Under the pieces are notes generated by a model, which was not told the DNA's origin, searched no databases, and saw only the letters and a program-made list of their open reading frames with translations. DNA of 64,000 nucleotides from Batillaria attramentaria (lineage: Eukaryota; Mollusca; Gastropoda; Batillariidae), in the NCBI GenBank assembly GCA_018292915.2, contig JACVVK020000094.1, positions 1,266,501 to 1,330,500 on the forward strand, written 5' to 3'. A program made the translations under genes and the position numbers. Below, one piece after another: positions 1 to 12,584 of this stretch (positions are counted from its first letter, which is position 1; each line of letters opens with the position of its first letter).

Positions 1-246
1 TTTGTTTCTGAAAGTTCTCACACCACCTTCAAAGACGAGCATCATTCATGACAAAGTAGTTTGATTTCTTCATGTATCCTTATCTTCCCTCCTAACTGGA
101 CAGTATAATCATATATTTAAATTTAAAAAAAGAAGAAAAGAAGACGAAAAGAAGAAGAAGAAGAAGAAAAGGCAAGTAAGGCGGCGTGACATGTTGATTT
201 GTCAACAGACAAAGCTTATGGACAATCTGAATGATAAAGTACTCAC

Positions 247-597
247 CATTGCCAGGTTAAAGACAGCCCCAACAGGTCCCATTTTGCTTGCCTCCTCTAT
301 CAAAGTCTCAGCCTGCTGCAGTTTGGAAGCGTCCAATTTCAGGACGCGAGCATCCACCCCAGCGTGTGTCCATCGCCGCAGTTTGCGGGCCTGGTAGCCT
401 GTCTTGACACCACTGCGCGAAGTGAGGAGCAGTTTTCTGGCTCCCCGGTCCACCAGCCACTGCGCTAGCTCCAGCCCAAAGCCCCCTGTTCCACCCGTGA
501 TGATGTACGTCTTGCTGGGGTGGCACGCTACGCGGGATATGGCTGGTACGCTGATAGGGGAGGGTGTGACTGTTTTGGTTGCTTCTTCTTCACGCAC
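247..597 (-). CDS. Synthase exon 25: ketoreductase (KR), first part
   Basis: Residues 1924-2040. The NADPH-binding loop TGGTGGFG (1957-1964) is intact, and [12 protein letters not shown] follows as in animal FAS. The exon ends with FNLAM and a GTGAGT donor. The catalytic Ser/Tyr/Lys region of KR is in exons beyond the window. The remaining 1-246 is intron with a GA/GAA-rich stretch at about 127-172. Confidence 0.92.
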
Positions 598-3500
598 CTG
601 AGGGTTGATATGTATGAGCATCACAAAACCAAAGCACGAAAGTACCAGATGCATAGCATTTTGTGACAACCTGTACACAAAAATATTAAAAGGCTGCACA
701 CCAATGCTCATAATACTCATCTACACATCGCGCACTAAACACACTCAATTTCCTTTCAAATTTGTTGTTCTCACAGGGTCCATACAGGTTCACAGTCTCC
801 AAAATCCATGACTTTTCCATGACTTTTTGAGGCCAACTCTCCTGTTTCCCATGACAACTCCCTCACCCTCTTTCACACTGACACATGCGAGGGTAGAAAT
901 TCTGAGCTTATCCAAGTTATAGCGGTCAGCAAGACCAATGTTCAAAGTTAGTCATTAGCCTCATGGGAAGGCAGTTTGATGGTATTTTTAGCAATCTGTC
1001 CAGTGAGTAATCACCAAGTTGACCGTTTCACTGTCTGGCTCAAACTGGCTTCCACAAAATTCTGAAATTCCATGACTTTTCATGACTCTTGAGGTCATTT
1101 CATAACTTTCCCAGCCTGAAAAAGCTATTTTCAAATTTCATGACTTCTCCAGGATTCCATGACCTGTGCGGACCCTGTTCTCACTAGCGCATTCCACACT
1201 GAGCTAACAGCAGTCTTTCTCTGAACACCATACTTTATACTGTGTATGTAAACTAAACCAAACCGCACCAAACAAGCCCAGGTATATTAGTCCTGATGAA
1301 AGTGTTATGAAACCAGCACATTGTCAGCACATTGACGTACGCATGCTCACACTGTTTTGTCTGACTGACCAGTTTTTGTTTATCTTTCTTATACAGGGAT
1401 ACAACTACTAACATGTATACGAACATACATATAAGACATACATTAAACTACGGGCTGTTAGCGTCTAGTATTCACTACAGAAAATAATAACCCTACAGAA
1501 AATGGGGGGAGCAGCTCACCTTTATGAGGACTTTGCCTGTGTGTTTGCCCTGAGCCATGAAGCGGAATGCATCCTCCACTACCTCATGGTTGAAAACTGT
1601 GGAATGTAGAGGACGCACTTCTCCACTCCTCATCCCCTGCCTCACCAGTGCCGCCACCTCCTGCCAGTCTCGGCTGTCATCCGTGAACAGCGCATCCAGC
1701 AAAATCCCATGGAAACTGATATTCTTCAGGAACAGGGACATGCCTGAAACAGAGGACACCATGAGACGCAGTACACACAGGACTGAGTTGAAGTAAAACT
1801 GAACATCTGAATCTCATGAACACTATACACTTCTACAATATTTTCACAGATTCTTTAGTGACGTAACAAATCTTTAGTTTGGTAACAAATCTGACAGCGA
1901 ATGTCCGTAAGAATTTGACTTGCCACTCTTACCCAGAGCAGTGTTGTTGGACAAGTCAAACTTGCCAATCTCAAGGAAGCGGCCATGCTGGGCTAACAGT
2001 CTCAGACTGGCCTGCAGTTTCTCCTCTGCCAGTGAGTTCAGCACAACATCCATACCTAGGCAGACAAAACCAGACCATGATCCTCAACAGTATGTTCCAT
2101 CCAACTAGCGACCACCTCTGCAGTTAAACATGTACCACAAACATTCAGAAGAACTCAGAAGACTTTTTGAGAGAAACTTTTTTAAATCCCTCACCTTTAC
2201 CCCTGGTGACCCTCAGGAAGTGACTCTCAAAGGTGAGGTCACGTGAGTTGCCGAAATGATCGTCCTTCAGCTGCGGGAAGATGCTCTTGAGAATCTCCCG
2301 CTTCTCCCGCGAGCCAACAGTGGTGAAGACCTCACAGCCAGCACGCAGGGCGATGGAGATGGCAGCCTGGCCTACACCTCCGCTGCCTGAGTGAATCAGG
2401 ACACGGTCACCACGTCGGATGCGCCCTCTGATCACAAGGGCGTAGTAGGCTGTGCTGTAGACCACGGGGACTGTAGCAGCATCAGCCAGTGACCAACCGT
2501 CTGGCACCTCCCACAGGAACTGGCTGGCCACGTCCACTGTTGTCGCCATTCCCTGATCGTAAACCACAGATGAAAGTCAAACGTTAAAGTGGGCACCTAG
2601 GGTCCATATCTAATTCTACTGACAGGTGCTTCCCCCACCTCCACCCATACCCCTCTCCAAGCTTCAGTGTGGTGGCACATATAACCAAGATGTACACCGA
2701 TTTATTAGGTTGTGCATACAAGCCAACTCTGATCATAAAGTGGTTACTAGATTCTATTTCTGTCTGTATGCCTCACCTTGGCTGGTAGCAGCCCCATGAC
2801 CCTCCTGCCTGCTGAGTCTCGTCCTGAGAACTCCATTCCCAAAATGCAGTCTTGTGATGCAAGGTCACCTGGGATAGCATCTGGCGGCAGTTTGCCGGTG
2901 GCCAGCATCACATCGCGGAAGTTGAGTGCTGTGTAGTACACACTGCACAGTTCCATGTTCTTGTTTGAGGGCGCGCTCTTGTCAAAGTACTTCAGCGGAG
3001 ACTCGACCCAATGCAAGCTGGACAGATCTCCCCGTGTCAGCACATTGACGTACGCATGCTCACACTGTTTTGTCTGACTGGCAACATCTGGAAAGAAGTC
3101 AACAAGTACTCTCTCTGCTGCATGCAACAGTGACAAAGCAGGGGACTTGGTCTAGTGGTTAAGGCATCCGACTTCGGATCCTGAGCTGCCTGGTTCGAGT
3201 CCCCGGTGGGCAGGAATATGGTTGGATTTTTTCATACCATATCGAGTCAAATCCATGTGCAGACTCGTTTGCGGTGCCTGTCTCGCCTTCGTGTACACAC
3301 GCACGCACAAATATCAAGTGTGCACGCTAAAAATCCCACGTTCATCTTTCGAAGAAGAGTAGGCTGTGGCCGGTGGCGTGGTAAAACAGAAATACTGTCG
3401 CACGCACCAGAGTGAATAGCAGGGTGGAGGTTTGCACACAAAGTAGCGCCTAGCGGCAGCAGGCTTTCCCTGCTTCGTCCTCCTGCCTTGCGGTGCCTAG

Positions 3501-5408
3501 AGCATCTCATTAGAGATGGATACGTGCGCCGAGGAGAAGTATACCATACCATACCATACCACACCATACCATACAAAGCTGACTTGAATTAAAACAAAAA
3601 AGGATTCAGGCACACATAAAGCAGATGACTAAAAATGCAAATACAGATTTTAATTGTAAGTTATCACTCAGACGAACAGTTCATTTGTTTAGACAGTCTG
3701 CATGTATTAACACATTTCCTACCACACACTAGTATCCCATGTTTTTCACTCTGTTTTTGGGGTTATGGCCCTGTATGCAAAAAAAAAACCGGCAAGATTT
3801 ATGGTTCCTTAACAGTTCTTACTGCAGCAAACACGAGTATAATCAAAACACTCCCGCCATGCCAAATTTACATCCATGCAGAATGAATTAATCATCATTT
3901 TTTTAGTGAGGCCACTGGTGCACAAACCCAAACTTAATTGGTAGGAATTGAGACACATGTTTATCAAGATGTGATGTGATGATGGAGACACACCTGTGTT
4001 GATGGGGATGTGTCGGAAAGAGCCCCACTGTCCGTCACGATAGACGTTCATGGCCAGATCCTTCTGCACCAGGCACTTGAAGTCGCCACTGCTGGGTGTG
4101 ATGTGTGGGAGATCAGTGGACTTCAGGCTGCTGCTCAACACACATCTGTGTGGACAACCAAGGAAACACAACAATGAATAAAATGAAATCAAACTTTTGG
4201 CTTCATCTGGACAAATCTGTCAATAAGACGAATAGCAACTTCACATGTAACCATTCACCCTATTTATACCAGGATGTGATAATAATGATAATGATAATAA
4301 TAATAATGAGTATTGTATAGGCGCTTTACCCAATTTCATGAATCGGCTCAAAGCGCCGCGAACTGAACCCAACACGCACGCTCACGTGAATCGCACGCAT
4401 TCTCTCACACACTGGACATAAACACATTACAATCACGTGGTGCGAAGGATCAGCTCAGCTATTTACATTTCGGAATTTAGAATTGCATTTATTTTTCAAA
4501 TTTGGTGGGCTGAACATTTCCAAAGCAGAGGGGGAGGAAGCCGGAGTACCCGGAGAGAACCCCCGACGATCGGCCCGAATGAACGGTGCCACATACGAGA
4601 AGGAAAAATTCTTTGTCCCGAGTGGGACTCGAACCCTTAGCCTCTCGCACAGGATCGAATGCCTGACAAAGTTACTGAACAAAGGCTGGAACTGCTTGAT
4701 CAAACAACTTGCATGCAAACATTCACCCTATCTATACCAGGTTGTGCACAGGATCAAATGCCTGTCAAAGGTACTGAACAAAGGCTGGAACTGCTTGATC
4801 ATAAAACAAGTTAGTTAGTTAGTTATTTAGGGCTTAACGCCACGCTGATCATAAACCAAAACCAAAGCCAGTATGAGTGCTTGCTGAGCGTATGTTATAC
4901 GTATGCACTAAGTGGAGAGGTTATGAAAGAGGTAGAGAAGACAGTGTTTTCAGTTCTGGACAAGTTACCTCAGCCTGTTGCCACCATTCTCCTGGCGTAG
5001 ACAATTCAGCATGCCCACAACACCGTTGCATGGGTTTTGGGCAACAAGCCAAACTTTTTCACTGTCTGGGCGACTCTGGCAAAGCTCGAGCTCCTTCTTG
5101 AGCGGCTCCACCCAGCTGTAGTCAAGGCTGTCAACCTCCAGTACTGTCTGGTTGATCACCTGCAAACCCACAAGCAAACAGTTCTTACCTGTGAAACAGC
5201 ACTTCTGACTGCAGGCCATCAGAGTGGAACCCCATTCCCAAACCTGCGCCCCCAAATTTTCCCTCGAGAATTATGTTCCCTCAGTTATGTTCCAGTAACA
5301 GCTGACAAGAGTTGTAACATGCACAGTTAAACTTCTGTTGGGTCTGTTTGTGCGTACCGCGAGTCATTGCACCTGCCAAATTGTATATAAGAGGGGATGT
5401 AAATAGTG

Positions 5409-5450
<42 letters not shown>

Positions 5451-8172
5451 AAACGCAGAAAGTCCTTGGTACTTGAAGCACAGCGCTCTATATAAAACTA
5501 TGTATTATTATTATTATTATAATTATTTCTGTATCACTAAACAGTCTTCACAGAGTACAGTGTCGGAGTACCTGAGTGGCTGGGCGCCTCAGCAGGAAGA
5601 GCGAGGACATGAGGTTGTCAGTTGTGTGCATCACCAGCTCCATACCTGCCATGGTGAACACAGCTTGCCAGCCTTCCACTGACCTGTATCTCCCGAATGC
5701 TGTTCCGTTCTCAGATGCTTTCAGGGGCAAGTCTGTGTGCAGCGCCTCTAAGGCGAGGTAGATGGGGAAATTCTGAGTCACCTCCTGTGCCAGTATGAAC
5801 CCGCCCTCTTCCACCAGAGATGCAGCCTTCTTGATGGCCTCAACAACATCAGACTGGCGATGCAATACATTGTTCAACACCACAAGATGGAACCTGCCCA
5901 TCAGCGTCTCCTCTTGCGAGAGATCCCACACTGTCTGTGTCACACCCAGCGACTCAAAGTCCGCACTGTCACTGGCCGTGGTGTCTGCCACTGTGACCTT
6001 CACATTCAGCTTTGGCTGGTCAGCCAACTGGTTCAGGATGTGGCGGTAAATGTTGCTGTTGCTGGCGTCAAGTTCACACACCTTCAGATTGAATGTCAGC
6101 ATGTTCTCAAGCACCACGTCCAGGAACGGTCGCAGTGTGGGTGCGTCAGTCAGACAGGAAAGGAGGGGGTCAGAGGCCAGGTCAGCACGAAATGCTGCAA
6201 GTGTCTCCAGTACGTTGTCTGTGAAGGATGAACCTGGTAGCAAGGTCAGGATCTGATGCAGGACCTGGTGAGATGTCAAAATTCTTGTTAATGTCTGAGT
6301 CAGTGTCACAACTTCTTATGAGTCCGGATTTTACTGTGTTCTGAGAGAAGCACGCAAGATTATAGGACAACCAAACAAGTAAATGAAGTTGATGTTGCAC
6401 ATTTAATTATTTGACAAATCTCCATTAGGTCAGAATGCGCTAATTCACTGGTTTCTAAACTGGATACTGTGGGGTATGCGGTGAGCAGGGGATCACATGG
6501 GACCAGGTTAGGCCCGATGCACACGAGCGTCGGCGTCAGCACCATGAAGCAAGCAGCGGAAGGCTGTCTCGCATCATACGCCTCGCGTGAGCGTGTGGTG
6601 TGCGCCGTTTGCATGCACACTTGGCTTCGGCGTCATTCGCCTGCACGGCCTGTTCGCTGAGCCCACACTGCACGCGCTGACCCACACTGCTTTCTGATTG
6701 GCTGAAACCAAGTCTGCAGCGCGGCGTTAGCAGCAGAAATAGGACATGTTCTATACGCGGCGTCAAAGAATTCCGCCGCCTGGCATCATTGATGCCGTTG
6801 CCTGTCGCCAGGCGCCGATGTCATGCACACGTGGCGGCGCCTTGAAACTGTCGCCGGGAGTCAGATCCGCCGCTCGGCATCATGACGCTGACGCTCGTGT
6901 GCATCGGGCCTTAGCTCACAGGGGTATACATTATACATGAATTCAAATTAAAGTGTGTGCTGGGGGTAGCACGATGGCTCTACAGGCTGAAGTCATGAGA
7001 GTATCGGGGAGCTTCTATAGTTTCATGTCATCTGATATAACCGTAAGAGAAAATAAAACACACCTTCATTAGGCTGAATTTGTCTGTGCACAGGTATTTC
7101 TTCAAGGCATCCTCGCTCACTGTATGCTCCTCATCAAGAATCTCTACGACCTTGGACAACACAGTCTTGTTACTGATGCCTCCATTATGTGCTACCAGTT
7201 TCTTCAGCCCATGCACTGCATACGATGCGGCATCTGCAGCGTACTGTTGAAGTTCAGCAGAATCAGCCGCTGGACATGGAACACCATTATACGGGACAAA
7301 GGTGAACTCCTCCAAAACAGGTGGGGCTTGCTGACTCCGACGTGGGGCCACTGTGGCATGCAGACCATGAAGCACAACACCTCCTGCTGTCACCATGTTT
7401 CGCCAGCGTTCGATCACGACAGGTATAGCTGCAAAATCCAGAATGGCAATGGTGAAAATCAGCAACATTTCATTTTTATTTTCAAGAAAACTTTATTGTT
7501 ACCTTAACTGCAATTTTATCGGGACACTGGACCGGCATTAGGCAGTAACAATTTTAAAAAAACTTAAAAATTGACAAACTGAACAAATGTACTAACATTA
7601 AGATACCAGCACCACCTTGTCTATTTCTCAAACAAGATGCAGTGGGAACAGGTGTATCAAACAGCTGCAAAACGATCTTGCCTGTGACGAAACCTGACTG
7701 ATATCCCTTTTTCTGCCTTCACTGAACACCCTGTACTACTCATAGAACAAGAAGAAGTAGTTACAACACCGCCACCACCACGCACCTTAGATGTACATGT
7801 GGCTGCTGACAAAGGAAGTTGATGGTACTGACCTTGCTTGTCATCAAACGGCACAACATAGTCCTCATGTACAGCTGGGTTGACCTCGAGGCGAGTGATG
7901 CGTGTGGGCAGACGCAGCATGCTGCTGTGGTAACCAAGAACCTGAATCTGCAGCATTAAGTCGATGAACACGATCCAGCGGCCGCACCACTCCAGCTTGC
8001 CACAGTCTCCTGCAATGTACCCCTCTCAATTAGTCAATACACACAGACACTGCTTTTCTTATGAACACATTTCCCTATAATCAAGTTGCACACAATAATG
8101 AATATTCAAAAAGACATTCTCACTTTTCTTTCCTTGAAACTGCCGCTGAACTGACTGTCCAAGGAATACACA

Positions 8173-8210
<38 letters not shown>

Positions 8211-8615
8211 AAAGGTGCAAACACACACAGATGTGCACACAGGCATAAGGACACAAACTGTGCATTGGGGTCCAGAGCAGTGTTTGAAGGATACTATTTT
8301 GGGAGTGTGCTAGTTTGCAGTGATTCTGTAAATTGTCACAAAAAAACCATGATTTTTGTATTTGGGGCAAAGGTGACACAAGTGGATATGGGTGAAGTGG
8401 CCAAACAGAACATAGACTAGCATTATATACTCCAGTGAGGCCTGAGCGGAAAGGAGACACTCAAACTCCTGTCAGGTACGTGCCCTTGAATGGTCTGTGC
8501 ATGGTAAGTTTTGTTTCTTGATTGAAGCATTTTTAGGGGAGACTGATGCCTGAGACTAATATACAGGCATTTTGAGGCCTTGTGCATTTCTCCACATAGT
8601 CTTTGACCGCCCACT

Positions 8616-8657
<42 letters not shown>

Positions 8658-9191
8658 TAAAATCTTACCTGTGCTAGATGCACTCAGAATGCCCTGAAAT
8701 GTTGGACCGTAGTCATAGCCACGAAGTCGCAGCTCTTTGTATATGTCTGCAGCAGTAAGTTCAATGTCCAGATCAACGGAGTCCCCAGACCCCAAGGCAG
8801 TCTTTGCTGGTATTGTGACATTCGGCACAACAGGTTCTGCTGCCACGCTGATCTTGCCACTGGCTACAAGTCCACCACTCTCCATGATCTCAAAGTCTCC
8901 AGTGGCCTCCATAACACTGGTGTGAAAAGTGACCGATCCTGCGTAGACATCAGATATTATAACTTTAGAATAGCCAGTGTGAACTTGAGCTTTAGGACTG
9001 CTACCAAATACTTGAATCGGTGAGTCTGCACAGCCTCTTAATAATAATACTAATACTAATAATGGATATTTATACAGTGCTTATACTCAGTGAGCTCTAA
9101 GCGCTTACAAAGTTAAGAAAACTGAGATATAATAAAATAAAATGGCATGGAAAAATGCCAGCGAGAACAATAAAAGACAGCAATTGTGGCG

Positions 9192-9241
<50 letters not shown>

Positions 9242-12200
9242 GAGAGTTTTGTACATGATCATGTACTATTTCAGACATGCGAAATTTTTTTATGAATGCG
9301 TGTGCTGACAGAGTACCTGTTGAGGGCATGATGGTGGCACGATGGATGTTGACATTCTCGAAGATGACGGGCAGCTGTTGGTACACGGTGCCATGGAGAC
9401 GAGCCAAGGCCTGCCAAGCTAGCACCAGGTACCCTGCTGCTGGGAACAGCACACGCCCATCGATCACGTGACCTGCACAGTCATAAGATAAGAAACTGAA
9501 TAGAAAGAAATGTTTTGTCTAGAAATCTAATGGCTTTATATCACGCAAAGTGTGTAAACTATTCTTTATTCTGTATAAATGCAATGTGTATGCAAGTTCT
9601 CCTTCATTTGCTGCTTAAAATACATTACCCACTGGTGTTACTCTATAACTACATCTACAGTAACACCACTGGGAAAGTTGTTTGTTTGTTTTATTTTGTT
9701 TGTTTGTTTGTTTTTTAAAAATTCACTTTAATGTAGAGATATGTTTGCTCCTTAAAAATACATCAACTGATGGTGTTACTAAAGAGACACACTTCCACAG
9801 TAACACCACTGACTAAGTATTTTTAAGAAAAATTCATTTTCATGTCCAAAATACATTTTCCACTGACCTTCTATGTACTTGTCATCAGAGTCGTCAGCAA
9901 TGCTGATCTCACACTTGGAGTCTGTTGGACGACCAGAGCCACTGCTAAGGAAATCCTCCAGTTTGGGAACAGCCCAGCTGGTGCTGTGGTCCCAAGCCAC
10001 CAGTGGTGAGATCATGGGAGTACCGCGAGGTACAGGGAAGGTGACGGGTGCCAGCAGCTTCATGGAATCCACAGCAACTCCCTTGGTGAAGCAGCTACAG
10101 ACGATAAGTACGATTACCATTGTAACTCAGTGTGAAGAGAAGATATCTGTTAAATAGGCTAATTCCATCTTTGCTAAGCTAACATATGTTTTGGAACAGT
10201 TTTACTCTTGAGTGCACCTGTGCACTCAAAATACTCTATCTTGACGATTAGTACAGCTCTTATACAATGTTGTTTACACTTTGCATGAGCGGTCAAACAT
10301 CCAAATTCTACAACTGTTGTTACAATACTGGAGCGCTCACTGTGTGGTCACCATGTCATCGAGTGTGCTTTGAAAATGTTCAGCCCATCAAATTAGAAAA
10401 ATACATGCAATTCTAAACTCCGAAATTCAAATCGCTGAGCTGACCCTTCGCAACTCATGAGTGTAATGTGTTTATGTCCAGTGTGTGAGAGAATGCGTGT
10501 GATTCACATGAGCGTGCTCACAGAATGATTCTTATTCAGTGTTTTTTTGTTTTTTTTAAGCTACTTTATTATCCCTTTCGGGAAATTCGGGCTGCTTCCC
10601 CCAGGGGAAGCGCGTCGCCGCAGTGCAGCACCACCCAATACCTATCCTATATATTTTTTTTCTCACAATTTTGCTGGGGGAGGAAAGCCGGATAACCCGA
10701 AGAGAAACCCCCGATGAGCAGACAAGTAGCCAGGAAAAACCAGTATCACATATCACAAGCTCCACCTGGGCTCGAACCCACGCTTCATCGCCATGACATT
10801 GTTGACGGCCGTTCAGTAGTGCAGCGGCTAAATCCGACGAGCTACCTATTAGACCACCACTCACCCCCCTTTTACTGGAGGTTCAGCAAGGATAACACCA
10901 CATTACCTGCCCAGGCTAGACAGGAAGAAGTAGACATTGTCGGGGTGATTTTTCTTCATGAGGCTGACAAAGCGAGCATCTGGACCCAGGCTGCGCTTGA
11001 GTATCGCCTGCAAAAGGCCGTGGGGAGCGATCTCGATGACCAGCGCGTTGCGTGGGACGTGACGCAGACCCTCCTGGAACAGCACCTGCGACATCATGTT
11101 GTTGGCGTGGTAGTCTGCCCCTGCTGTCCGTGCCAGCTCGGAATCCCACTCGGACTCCACAATGGAGGTACTGATCCAGCGCTGAGAGCGAGGTTTGGGT
11201 GTGATCACCTGTGCATACACTCTCGTGTTAAAAACGACATGAATAAATACTATGCCATGAAACACCTCAGCATTTACTTCTGCACCGCATGGATCAAAGC
11301 TCCAATCATTTAGAACACACAAAAAAGACCAACACACAAAAAAAGCGTACACATGTTGAACATGCAGTCTCCCCGCTGCCCAAAAAGAGGAAAACAGTAT
11401 GTGTTACATGTATAAAGAAAAAGAGGAAACACTGGCAGTGTCGGTAAAACAGCAGCAAACATGTCAAAAAAAGGTGGAAATTGGCCTCAGGGCCGAAGAA
11501 ATCATGACTGATTGTTACATCATGTGATACTGATAAACTGTCCTGCTTGTTTCACTTTAAAAAAAAAAAAAAAAGAAAAAAAAAAAGAAAATGGTGAAAA
11601 TTGGCATAGAGGTGTTGGAATTCCACCGAACGTTGGAAAAGTCTCATGCCTGTCTGAATGCACAGCATAAAGAAAAAGAAAAAGAGGAAACAGTGGAAGT
11701 GTCGGTAAAACAGCAGCAAACATGTCAAAAAAAGGTGGAAACTGGCCTCAGGGCCCAAAAAAAATCATGCCAGAATGTTACATCATGCGATACTGATGAA
11801 CTGTCCTGCTTGTTTCACGTAAAAAAAAACAACCCCCAAAAAACCACACAAAAAAACCACAAACAAACAAAAAACCAAGAAAATGGTGGAAATTGGCATA
11901 GAGGTGGCCGAATTCCATCAAACGTTGGAAAAGTCTCATGCCTGTTTGAATGCACAGAATGTAACAATAAAATTCACATTTAACAAATAAAAGCGCTCGG
12001 GGGGGAAAAGTACGTCATCTGCCAGCTTTTCTAACCTGGTCCAGTCTTTTCTTCAGCTCCGGGGCAACCGCCTTCATGAAGTAGGAATGGAAGGCATACC
12101 CGCCCGTGTTGACCTCCCGTGCAAATATGCCTTTGCCTTGGAGCTCCTTGACAAACTTGCCGACAGCTTCAGCAGGTCCAGAGATGGTGACTGTATCCTC

Positions 12201-12522
12201 AGCATTGTGACAGGCCGGCATCACACCAGGTGGACACATTTCATATGCCTCCTCCCATGTCAATCCTTCAACAGGACACAGGTTTCAGCAAAACTTGGAA
12301 CACCGTGACAGACTCTGCCTCAGAACATTACATTACTAAAGTGCAAACGGAATGTCTAGTTACCAAGTGGGAGGTCTTTAAAGGAACTGTCTTTTTTAAA
12401 AATTTCTTCCTGTCTAGCCACACTAAAATAAGGGTTTGGGTGTTTTTCTCAACTGCTTGACTCAAAACTATATGCACATTTGGAAAGAGTCCTGTACTAG
12501 TCTAGAGGAGAAACACACACAT

Positions 12523-12584
<62 letters not shown>

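Noticed and set aside
3141..3215. Possible tRNA gene
   Set aside because: A and B boxes are present, but the fold is poor and a SINE body and ATACC tail follow, so it is a SINE head.
5572..6264. Active C-methyltransferase in the synthase
   Set aside because: The SAM-binding glycine motif is replaced by ELDASNSN, as in the non-catalytic FASN domain.
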